Position numbers and translations under genes: made by a program
In this document: in pieces, positions 1 through 6,453 of the stretch
How positions within the stretch are numbered: position 1 is the first letter of the stretch
Layout: every line of letters starts with the position of its first letter
NCBI GenBank assembly: GCA_029936295.1
Contig: JAPYTH010000039.1
Coordinates: 1 to 10,579 of the forward strand
Origin: TMED109 sp015660425
GTDB lineage: Bacteria; Pseudomonadota; Alphaproteobacteria; TMED109
Direction of reading: 5' to 3'
Length of the DNA: 10,579 bases
The notes under the pieces: generated by a model
What the model saw: the letters and a program-made list of their open reading frames with translations, nothing else
Databases searched by the model: none
What the model was told of the DNA's origin: nothing

Positions 1-66
1 TTAGGAGCCACTTCTATAAGAATCGGCACTAAAATTTTCGGTGAACGTGAAACTAATAAAAGTTAG
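1..66 (+). CDS. YggS/PLPBP family PLP-binding protein, C-terminal end (partial)
   Basis: Frame 1 reads 21 residues to a TAG at 64-66, ending in SIRIGTKIFGERETNKS. The RIGTxIFGxR signature near the C-terminus is typical of the YggS/PLPBP/PROSC family of pyridoxal-phosphate homeostasis proteins, which are fold-type III PLP-binding proteins thought to buffer free PLP in the cytoplasm. Only the tail is present, so the PLP lysine and the barrel are outside the window. The next gene begins five bases after this stop on the same strand, so the two are probably cotranscribed. The call rests on this short motif alone, but the motif is distinctive. Confidence 0.75.
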   Translation, partial: LGATSIRIGTKIFGERETNKS

Positions 67-71
67 TATAT

Positions 72-755
72 ATGCAAAAAGAAATTTTTAATATTATAGG
101 TTTTAGTGCTGATCCCATAATCAATACAGCGCTTAAGTCTCTTATAACAGCTATAAAATGTAAGCCTATAATTATAAATGATTATGAAGAAATGCTGGAA
201 AAGATAGAAAAAGAAGATATCAAGGCCATTTTGGTAGATGAATATGTTATTCATAAAGGCCAAAGAGTTCATATTAAAAAGGTGTTTAAAAATTATAAAC
301 ATAAAATACCAATTATATGTGTATTAGAAAATTTGATGGATATGCAAGAGTTTCATCCATTTAAACAGTATTTCCAAAAACCTATAAATGCTAATACTTT
401 AAAAAATTATCTATCTCCTTATTTTGGGAGCAAACATGTTGGTAAAGTTAATCCATTAATAAGAATAGGTAATTTTGATTTTGATAAAAAGTTAAATACG
501 CTTGTTGATGAAAAAAATAATATTATTAATCTTACTCATTTAGAATCTAAACTGCTATTAACGTTTTTTAAAAACTTTAATAAAACTTTAAGTGAAAAGT
601 TTTTGCTTAAAAATGTTTGGGGCTATTCTTCACATGTAAATTCTAATACGATAAAAACCCATATATGGAGGCTTAGAAAAAAAATTTCTAAAGAGCATAA
701 TACTAGTTTTGATTTAGAAACTGCCAATAACGGCTATGTTCTAAAATTAAGATAA
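72..755 (+). CDS. OmpR-type winged-helix response regulator with degenerate receiver domain
   Basis: The protein has 227 residues. Residues 5-117 have the length and pattern of a receiver domain and residues 129-227 form an OmpR/PhoB-type winged helix (LTHLESKLLLTFF, then NSNTIKTHIWRLRKKI as recognition helix, and the GYVLKLR hairpin). In the receiver, D56 after strand 3 matches the phosphoacceptor position and K103-P104 matches the conserved lysine. However, the paired acidic residues that bind Mg2+ after strand 1 are replaced by S12-A13, and the Ser/Thr after strand 4 is L85. Classical phosphorylation is therefore doubtful; this is inference. No histidine kinase is in the window. It follows a YggS-family gene by five bases with no clear Shine-Dalgarno sequence, so it is probably translated as part of that transcript. 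Its target genes cannot be told from sequence. It converges on lolA with a 13-base gap. Confidence 0.85.
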   Translation: MQKEIFNIIGFSADPIINTALKSLITAIKCKPIIINDYEEMLEKIEKEDIKAILVDEYVIHKGQRVHIKKVFKNYKHKIPIICVLENLMDMQEFHPFKQYFQKPINANTLKNYLSPYFGSKHVGKVNPLIRIGNFDFDKKLNTLVDEKNNIINLTHLESKLLLTFFKNFNKTLSEKFLLKNVWGYSSHVNSNTIKTHIWRLRKKISKEHNTSFDLETANNGYVLKLR

Positions 756-768
756 TTTTTTAAAAGAG

Positions 769-1473
769 TTAATGTCTATGTTTTAGTTGACGGATTATTT
801 GTGGTTTTTTGAATGGGCCCTGCCAAACATTCCCTGCAAGCCTATCTTTTTCTGATAATCTGAAAATATTTGCATTTATATTGCTCTCATTAAGCGATAT
901 ATTATTTATAATTTTAATTTTAGTGCCTTCATTATTGTCATTAAAAATTGTCCAACCTTTAAGTATAAAAGGTTTCATAGAGGCATGTAATATAATAGGC
1001 GAAAGTAATTGAGTGTCTTGATGCCTCATTAATACTTCAAAAAAAATATGATTAATATTATTTATTGCTAATGTTTTAATATTATTAATAATGCCGTCAG
1101 CATCCGTATCATTTTTATTAGAGCTAAATTGTAAATCGCTTTTTGTTAAAATACTCCATGGCCCTTCATTTGGTAAGCTTGTTATGATATCATCTTCAGC
1201 TTTATACAGAATTAGATAGGCAGAATTAGAGATTATAATTAAGTCATTATCACCTTTATACTCTATTCTAAGTTTATCGGGTTTGTCTATTTGCATCCAT
1301 CCAGTTTCTTTTTCTTTGTTTGGAGAATATTGTTCAAATGTAAAAGACATATTTTTAATTGATCTTAAATAATTTTCTAACATTTCTATATGTTTTTCTG
1401 TATCTTCAGAGTTACTAGAAGGGCTATACAGGAATAATATTAGAATTAGATAAATTATCTTAAATTTGTACAT
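769..1473 (-). CDS. lolA: Outer-membrane lipoprotein carrier protein LolA
   Basis: LolA is the periplasmic chaperone that takes lipoproteins from the LolCDE transporter and hands them to the outer membrane. The 234-residue product starts with a signal peptide (charged MYKFK, hydrophobic core at about 6-17, likely cleavage after SNS near residue 22). The mature part carries the family pattern: a helical start with NMSFTFEQ (41-48), GWMQIDKPDKLRIEY (58-72), then the beta-rich half-barrel with LIIISNSAYLILY and GPWSIL. The C-terminal segment GWTIFNDNNEGTKIKI fits the final sheet strands. It is the third gene of the dapC-ftsK-lolA operon, 18 bases after ftsK, with a short AGG ribosome site nine bases before the ATG. 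It is slightly longer than E. coli LolA, as in other alphaproteobacteria. No LolB is visible, which is normal for this class. Confidence 0.9.
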   Translation of the reverse strand: MYKFKIIYLILILFLYSPSSNSEDTEKHIEMLENYLRSIKNMSFTFEQYSPNKEKETGWMQIDKPDKLRIEYKGDNDLIIISNSAYLILYKAEDDIITSLPNEGPWSILTKSDLQFSSNKNDTDADGIINNIKTLAINNINHIFFEVLMRHQDTQLLSPIILHASMKPFILKGWTIFNDNNEGTKIKIINNISLNESNINANIFRLSEKDRLAGNVWQGPFKKPQIIRQLKHRH

Positions 1474-1491
1474 AATTAAAAACCTACGATT

Positions 1492-3756
1492 TTATTTCTT
1501 ATTAAGTAGTACTTCGCGTTTACCAGTTGCATTAGAAGGCGAAATCATGTTTTCTGCCTCCATGACATCAATAATTCTTGCTGCTCGATTATACCCAATT
1601 TGTAAATGGCGCTGGAGAAAGCTTGTGGATGCTTTTTGCTCTCTTGCAACTAAATCTACAGCCTGATCAAATAAAGGGTCATTCGCCTTATCTTCCCCAA
1701 CATTAATAAGATTTTCTTCCGCGTCCTCTGTTATTTCAAATATATAATTAGGCGTTCCCCTATTTCTTAAAAAAGAAGCAACTTTTTCTACCTCTTGATC
1801 AGCAACAAATGGCCCATGAATCCTTTGAACTTGGCTAGCAGACTCCATAAAAAGCATATCCCCTTTTCCTAATAATTGTTCTGCACCTTGTTCACCTAAT
1901 ATTGTTCTACTATCAATTTTACTTGTTACTTGGAAACTTATCCGTGTAGGTAGATTAGCTTTAATTGTTCCTGTAATTACGTCTACAGAAGGTCTTTGTG
2001 TTGCAACTATTAAATGAATGCCAGCTGCCCTTGCTTTTTGTGCTAATGCCTGAATACACATTTCTATATCTCTTCCTGCAGAAAGCATTAAATCTGCCAC
2101 TTCATCAATTACTATAACTATGTTTGGAAGAATTTCAGAAGCTAACTCATGTTTTTCCGTTACAGGTTTGCCACTATTAGGATCAAAGCCGGTTTGAAAT
2201 GTTTTTGTTAAGACTTGTCCTTTTTCTTGTGTTTTTATAATTCTATTATTATAACTATTTACGCTTCTTACGCCTAGTTCTGACATTAAGCGATATCTAT
2301 TATTCATTTCTTTAATAGCCCATTTTAATGCAACGACTGCTTTTCTAGGTTCGGTTACTACAGGATGTAAAAGATGAGGAATATCCTCATAAACGGATAA
2401 TTCTAACATTTTAGTGTCTATCATTATAAATTTTAGTTTTTTGGGATCTAATGTATACAACAAAGACAGAATCATAGCATTGACAGCAACAGATTTTCCT
2501 GAACCTGTTGTGCCTGCCACAAGTAAGTGAGGCATTTTTACTAAATCTGTAACAATAGGATTTCCTGCAATATTTTTGCCTAATACAAGAGGCAAATCAT
2601 ATGTTTCTTCAAAAGCTTTTGAGCTAATTAATTCTCTTAAGAACACAATTTCTCGATCTTCATTCGGAAGTTCTATTCCTATGGCGTTTCTTCCCGGTAC
2701 TACGGCAACTCTTGCAGAAACAGCGCTCATAGAGCGTGCAATATCATCAGATAGTCCTATGACTCTACTAGACCTAACGCCTGGTGCGGGCTCTAATTCA
2801 TATCTAGTAACTACGGGGCCCGACTGTATTCTTCCGATTTCACCTCGAATACCAAAATCATCTAACACATTTTCTAACATCCTGGCCGTATTTTCTAACT
2901 GCTCTTCATTATTTTTGAATTGCTTTTTAATAGGGGGTTCAGCTAAAAGATCAAGGTGTGGTAATGAAAATAAATTATTTTCTTTTATACCGAATTCTAA
3001 CTCTTTTTGTTTTTCTCTTTCGACGCGTTTTCCTATATTAGCCTCTTGTTTTTTTGAGAACTTTTTTCTAGAAACTGTGTTTTTAGATGTATTTTCTTTT
3101 TTAAGAAAAAATAAAGACACAAATAACTTACTAAAATAATATAAAAATTTAATAGCATTAGTTGTAATTATTGAACTAATTTTAATTGTGAAAACTATAA
3201 TTTTATTATAAACTTTAAATCTAAAGTCCAAAGACAGCAAAATAAGCAAGGCTCCCACAAGAATACTGGTTATATTGATTACAAGAGATCGTTTATCTAT
3301 AGTTATAAATTGCTCAAGCCAAAGGAATAGCTTATATGAAAAAAGGCTTAATTGCCCTCCATCTTGTCCTAAATTTTTTAGGCCTCCGCAAATAAAACAA
3401 ACACCTATAAAAATACATATTACTTTAATTAATAAATGTTTGATTTTTTCTGTTTTTAATATTTTATACCCGATAATTAGAGAGGGGATTGGTATGATCC
3501 AGCTCGCTTTTCCCGTCCAATAAAGCAATACTCCATTTAACCAAGAGCCGACGATAAAAAAAGAATTTATATTTTCTTTAGGAGACGAGATGTAGGGGTT
3601 TCCATAATCTTGATAATCAAAATAATTTAAAACAAAGTACAAATAGATAGATAGAATTATAAAAACCAATCCTATCATTTGATAAGTTTTGTTTTTAATC
3701 CAACTAAATAGATTATTCGTTTTATTGGACGGATCGTTTTTATTAGGCACGTTCAT
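1492..3756 (-). CDS. ftsK: DNA translocase FtsK
   Basis: FtsK is the septum-anchored DNA pump that clears chromosome termini during division and activates XerCD at dif. The 754-residue protein has membrane segments at about 27-44, 66-80, 84-100, 108-124 and 157-176, with a possible further one near 186-218. A short charged linker follows (218-285), far shorter than that of E. coli. The motor domain has Walker A GTTGSGKS (415-422), the FIMID strand (443-447), Walker B IVIVIDEVADLM (546-557) and HLIVATQRPS (581-590). The C-terminal gamma domain (about 692-752) keeps the DPLFDQAVDLV and IGYNRAARIID pattern that reads polar KOPS-type DNA sites and contacts XerD. The usual DPK after the FIMI strand is DTK here (T448). 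Its ATG overlaps the dapC stop as ATGA with no ribosome site, suggesting translational coupling. Confidence 0.96.
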   Translation of the reverse strand: MNVPNKNDPSNKTNNLFSWIKNKTYQMIGLVFIILSIYLYFVLNYFDYQDYGNPYISSPKENINSFFIVGSWLNGVLLYWTGKASWIIPIPSLIIGYKILKTEKIKHLLIKVICIFIGVCFICGGLKNLGQDGGQLSLFSYKLFLWLEQFITIDKRSLVINITSILVGALLILLSLDFRFKVYNKIIVFTIKISSIITTNAIKFLYYFSKLFVSLFFLKKENTSKNTVSRKKFSKKQEANIGKRVEREKQKELEFGIKENNLFSLPHLDLLAEPPIKKQFKNNEEQLENTARMLENVLDDFGIRGEIGRIQSGPVVTRYELEPAPGVRSSRVIGLSDDIARSMSAVSARVAVVPGRNAIGIELPNEDREIVFLRELISSKAFEETYDLPLVLGKNIAGNPIVTDLVKMPHLLVAGTTGSGKSVAVNAMILSLLYTLDPKKLKFIMIDTKMLELSVYEDIPHLLHPVVTEPRKAVVALKWAIKEMNNRYRLMSELGVRSVNSYNNRIIKTQEKGQVLTKTFQTGFDPNSGKPVTEKHELASEILPNIVIVIDEVADLMLSAGRDIEMCIQALAQKARAAGIHLIVATQRPSVDVITGTIKANLPTRISFQVTSKIDSRTILGEQGAEQLLGKGDMLFMESASQVQRIHGPFVADQEVEKVASFLRNRGTPNYIFEITEDAEENLINVGEDKANDPLFDQAVDLVAREQKASTSFLQRHLQIGYNRAARIIDVMEAENMISPSNATGKREVLLNKK

Positions 3757-4970
3757 ATTGAATATTTGCTTAGTATATTAGATATATTTCTTAGAGCAAA
3801 ATTTGTTTCTTTTATGTTTCCAACCAAAGCAATGCGAATATAAGAATTAGAATTTTCTAACCTAGATAAATAAGCACCCGGCATAACTTTTATACCTTTT
3901 TTCTTCCAGAGCTCTTTAGTAATTTTTTCTCCATTACCAACATTAAGCCATAAATAAAACCCCCCATCGGGCATATAAAAATCATACTTATTTTTAAAGA
4001 CAGCTTTTGCAAGCTGAAATTTTTTTTTATATTTTAGACGGTTCTTTTCGGAATGAAGGTCATCATCCCATAGAGCAGTTGCAGCTTCTTGAATAGGTAT
4101 AGGTTGTTGGCCAGCGCAATAATGCCGTAGCTTTTTGAAGTTGGTAATAATATTTTTGTCACCAACGGCAAAACCGGAACGGAATCCTGGAACATTAGAT
4201 CTTTTTGATAAAGAGTGAAAACTCACAATATTAGAAATATTTGTATTTAATTTTTCGCAGGCTTCTAAAACGCCTATAGGCGGTGAGCCTGAATAAATGT
4301 CAGTATAACATTCATCAACTATTAAAATAGAATTATTGTTTCTAGCCAAATAAATTAAATCTTTCCAGTCGTCTAATTTTAAAGAAACTCCCTCCGGATT
4401 AGATGGCGAGCAAACATATATTAAAGAGGTTCTTTTTAGTATTTTTTTATCAACGCTAGAAAAAGCTGGTATAAAGTTATTTTCTTTAAGCGAACTTACA
4501 AACACAGGATCTGCACCACTGATTAAAGAGGCCCCAGCATAAACTTGATAAAATGGGTCAGGAATTAGAATCGTTGGCTTTAAGTTGTTTTTTTTAAGTG
4601 GATTAAGTGCTAATGCAATATTAAATAGTCCTTCTCTTGTCCCGGCTAATTGAACAATATTATTTTTATAATTAACCATATTTTTAGTTAATTTAAACCT
4701 TCTATTAAGCCAGTTTATGGAAGCAATATTTAATTTATCCATTCCAAGTGTAGGAGGGTATTTGCTCCATTTAAGATAGTTCTTATTTATTATTTCTTTA
4801 ATAAATTTAGGAGGCTTATGTTGGGGTTCCCCGATAGAAAGAATTAATACTTTCTTGTTTGTGGGAGTTTCTATACCTTTTAATAAATCATTAAGTCTTT
4901 GGAATGGGTAGTCATTTAGTAATTGAAGGTTTTTGTTAAATTGGTTTTTATTCGATACGTTTTTATTCAT
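3753..4970 (-). CDS. dapC: PLP-dependent aminotransferase, probable N-succinyldiaminopimelate aminotransferase DapC
   Basis: This 405-residue protein is a fold-type I aminotransferase (class I/II). Visible landmarks are GTREG (110-114), PDPFYQVY (137-144), CSPSNPEG (187-194, the substrate/PLP asparagine N191), VDECY (218-222, D219 contacting the PLP ring), the Schiff-base lysine K256 in SLSKRSNVPGFRSGFAVGD, and R379 in YIRIALV, which binds the substrate carboxylate. The SLSKRSN-x-PG-x-RSGF block is characteristic of the DapC group, which makes N-succinyl-L,L-diaminopimelate from the keto acid and glutamate in the lysine/peptidoglycan pathway. A related COG0436 aminotransferase with another substrate cannot be excluded. 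The gene opens the dapC-ftsK-lolA operon and its stop overlaps ftsK. The ribosome site (AGAAG about ten bases before ATG) is weak. An A9 run on the coding strand (4020-4028) encodes K315-K317. Confidence 0.82.
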   Translation of the reverse strand: MNKNVSNKNQFNKNLQLLNDYPFQRLNDLLKGIETPTNKKVLILSIGEPQHKPPKFIKEIINKNYLKWSKYPPTLGMDKLNIASINWLNRRFKLTKNMVNYKNNIVQLAGTREGLFNIALALNPLKKNNLKPTILIPDPFYQVYAGASLISGADPVFVSSLKENNFIPAFSSVDKKILKRTSLIYVCSPSNPEGVSLKLDDWKDLIYLARNNNSILIVDECYTDIYSGSPPIGVLEACEKLNTNISNIVSFHSLSKRSNVPGFRSGFAVGDKNIITNFKKLRHYCAGQQPIPIQEAATALWDDDLHSEKNRLKYKKKFQLAKAVFKNKYDFYMPDGGFYLWLNVGNGEKITKELWKKKGIKVMPGAYLSRLENSNSYIRIALVGNIKETNFALRNISNILSKYSI

Positions 4971-5002
4971 AAATATTCTTCTAAACTAATTATTCTGTAA
5001 TT

Positions 5003-5031
5003 AATATACCTTTGTATTTTAATTTGGTCTA
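5003..5031 (-). promoter_or_regulatory. Possible sigma70-type promoter for dapC-ftsK-lolA
   Basis: Read on the minus strand, TAGACC (5031-5026) lies 17 bases before TATATT (5008-5003), about 33 bases ahead of the dapC ATG. The -10 match is 5 of 6 and the -35 match 4 of 6. Chance matches are frequent in DNA this AT-rich, so this is only the best candidate. Two TAATTA hexamers flank the downstream side (4987-4992 and 4998-5003). Confidence 0.3.
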
Positions 5032-5090
5032 ATGGTGTTTAAATATTTATAGAAATTTGTCTTAAAAGCATTAATTATTTGTCATAATAT

Positions 5091-5119
5091 TTGATGTATT
5101 CTTATTTTTAATTTATAAT
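5091..5119 (+). promoter_or_regulatory. Sigma70-type promoter for amtB
   Basis: TTGATG (5091-5096) and a perfect TATAAT (5114-5119) are separated by exactly 17 bases. Transcription would begin near 5126, giving a leader of about 60-70 bases that contains the inverted repeat at 5130-5171. I see no convincing sigma54 (GG-N10-GC type) promoter or NtrC-type site, so amtB here appears to use the housekeeping sigma factor. This is a prediction from motif and spacing only. Confidence 0.5.
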
Positions 5120-5129
5120 TGCCTGATAT

Positions 5130-5171
5130 TTAAACATTAAAAATTTACTGTGAGGGATTTTTAATCTTTAA
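5130..5171 (+). promoter_or_regulatory. Inverted repeat / hairpin in the amtB leader
   Basis: Left arm 5130-5144 and right arm 5157-5171 are complementary at 14 of 15 positions; the only mismatch is C5135 against C5166. The 12-base loop (5145-5156) is TTACTGTGAGGG, which carries a GAGGG purine block resembling a Shine-Dalgarno core. The stem is otherwise all A-U. It lies wholly between the predicted transcription start (about 5126) and the amtB start codon (5185 or 5197). It could be an RNA control element, or a DNA operator with two half sites. It lacks a following U tract, so it does not look like a simple terminator. No known riboswitch family is recognised. Confidence 0.5.
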
Positions 5172-5184
5172 TAGTGGTTTTAGA

Positions 5185-6399
5185 ATGGGGGGGAAAATGG
5201 TTGGTGCAGACACATCATGGATATTAACTTCTACGGCTTTAGTGCTTTTAATGACTTTACCAGGCTTGGCACTTTTTTATGGCGGATTAGTTAGATCCAG
5301 TAATATTATATCAGTTATTATTCAATGCTTTGCAATAGCTTGTTTGGCTTCAATAGTATGGCTAGTTGCCGGCTATAGTATAGCTTTTTCAGGTGAAGGA
5401 GCATACATTGGAGATTTGGCGAAAATGTTTCTAAGAGGAGTAGGAACAGATACAGAAGCAGGTAATTTACCTGAAAATGTATTTTTTATGTTTCAAATGA
5501 CGTTTGCTATAATAACGCCTGCTTTGATAGTAGGTGCGTATGTAGAAAGAATTAAATTTTCAGCAGTGCTCTGGATTTCTGGGTTATGGTTACTTCTTGT
5601 CTATGCTCCTGTTACTCATTGGGTTTGGGGTGGAGGTTGGCTCGCTAAAATGGGAATTCAAGATTTTGCGGGAGGCTTGGTTGTTCACTTAAATTGTGGA
5701 ATTGCTGCTTTAGTTGTAGCTAAGATGTTGGGGGCTCGTAAAGGTTTTCCTAATGATGTTAAACCACCACACAGCCCAGCTTTAGTTTTTGTCGGAGCGG
5801 CAATGTTATGGGTTGGCTGGTTTGGGTTTAACGGCGGTTCTGCCCTTGCTGCAGATGGGGCTGCAGGAATGGCTATTACTGTTACACATATATCTGCAGC
5901 TACTGCTACCTTGACTTGGATGACAATAGAATGGATGTCTCACGGAAAACCTACTTTAGTTGGCGCAGCGACCGGTGCAATAGCTGGTCTAGCAACTATT
6001 ACTCCAGCTTCAGGGTTTGTCGGTCCTATAGGTGCATTGATAATTGGCTTTTTAGCAGGTGTTATTTGTTATAAAATGTGTGGAATTATTAAAAACCAAT
6101 GGAAAATAGATGATGCTTTAGATGTAATGGCTGTTCATGGAGTTGGAGGAGTGCTGGGAATTTTATTAACAGCTCCTTTAGGATCAGCTGTATTTGGAGG
6201 TTTAGGATTATCAGAACAAACCATTGGCAATCAATTTATAACTCAATTAATTGGTGTGATAGCTGTGGCTTTATGGTGCTTAGTTATTACTTGGATTATT
6301 ACCTTAGTAATTAAAAAGACAATTGGTTTAAGAGTTACTGATGACGAAGAAACAGAAGGTTTAGATACTTCTATTCACGGTGAAAAAGGTTATAATTAA
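5185..6399 (+). CDS. amtB: Ammonium transporter AmtB
   Basis: AmtB is a trimeric inner-membrane channel that takes up ammonium. The 404-residue protein has the eleven-helix family pattern from ALVLLMTLPGLALFYGGLVR (18-37) to the end. Pore landmarks are D160, the twin histidines H168 (GGLVVHLNCG) and H318 (DVMAVHGVGG), the Phe-gate region near F103, W146/W148 (THWVWGG), and F213/F215 (GWFGFNGGSA). The tail GLRVTDDEETEGLDTSIHGEKGYN is the conserved C-terminal region that in relatives binds the PII protein GlnK. No glnK adjoins it, unlike the common glnK-amtB pair. There is no signal peptide, and the upstream frame closes at TAA 5131-5133 without a usable start. A second in-frame ATG at 5197 is preceded by a G7 run (5187-5193) that could act as its ribosome site, and may be the true start. 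G+C looks higher than in neighbouring genes. Confidence 0.96.
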   Translation: MGGKMVGADTSWILTSTALVLLMTLPGLALFYGGLVRSSNIISVIIQCFAIACLASIVWLVAGYSIAFSGEGAYIGDLAKMFLRGVGTDTEAGNLPENVFFMFQMTFAIITPALIVGAYVERIKFSAVLWISGLWLLLVYAPVTHWVWGGGWLAKMGIQDFAGGLVVHLNCGIAALVVAKMLGARKGFPNDVKPPHSPALVFVGAAMLWVGWFGFNGGSALAADGAAGMAITVTHISAATATLTWMTIEWMSHGKPTLVGAATGAIAGLATITPASGFVGPIGALIIGFLAGVICYKMCGIIKNQWKIDDALDVMAVHGVGGVLGILLTAPLGSAVFGGLGLSEQTIGNQFITQLIGVIAVALWCLVITWIITLVIKKTIGLRVTDDEETEGLDTSIHGEKGYN

Positions 6400-6410
6400 T
6401 AACTTTTAGT

Positions 6411-6453
6411 AAAATAATGAGGAGGAATTTATTCTATTTCTTCTCATTATTTT
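6411..6453. terminator. Bidirectional rho-independent terminator between amtB and the amidase gene
   Basis: Arms 6411-6427 and 6437-6453 are complementary over 17 positions, including two G-U wobbles when read on the plus strand, around a nine-base loop (6428-6436). The outer ends are A-rich on the left and T-rich on the right, so either direction gives a stem followed by a U-rich stretch. It begins 12 bases after the amtB stop and extends over the amidase stop codon (6447-6449), serving two converging genes in very little space. Confidence 0.8.

Noticed and set aside
741..786. Possible terminator between the response regulator and lolA
   Set aside because: CTAAAA and TTTTAG form only six pairs around a long loop, with no G+C-rich or continuous stem and no clear U tract after it.
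809..1012. Plus-strand open frame within lolA
   Set aside because: It lies wholly inside lolA on the opposite strand and its protein has no recognisable family pattern. The same reasoning applies to the opposite-strand frames within ftsK, the amidase, the response regulator and the ubiH-family gene.
5131..5184. An N-terminal signal peptide for AmtB upstream of 5185
   Set aside because: The frame is closed by TAA at 5131-5133, there is no ATG, GTG or TTG between it and 5185, and the encoded residues do not form a signal peptide.
4971..5184. Sigma54 promoter or NtrC site controlling amtB
   Set aside because: No GG-N10-GC pair with the expected flanks and no GCAC-N5-TGGTGC-like site was found, whereas a 17-spaced sigma70-like pair is present.
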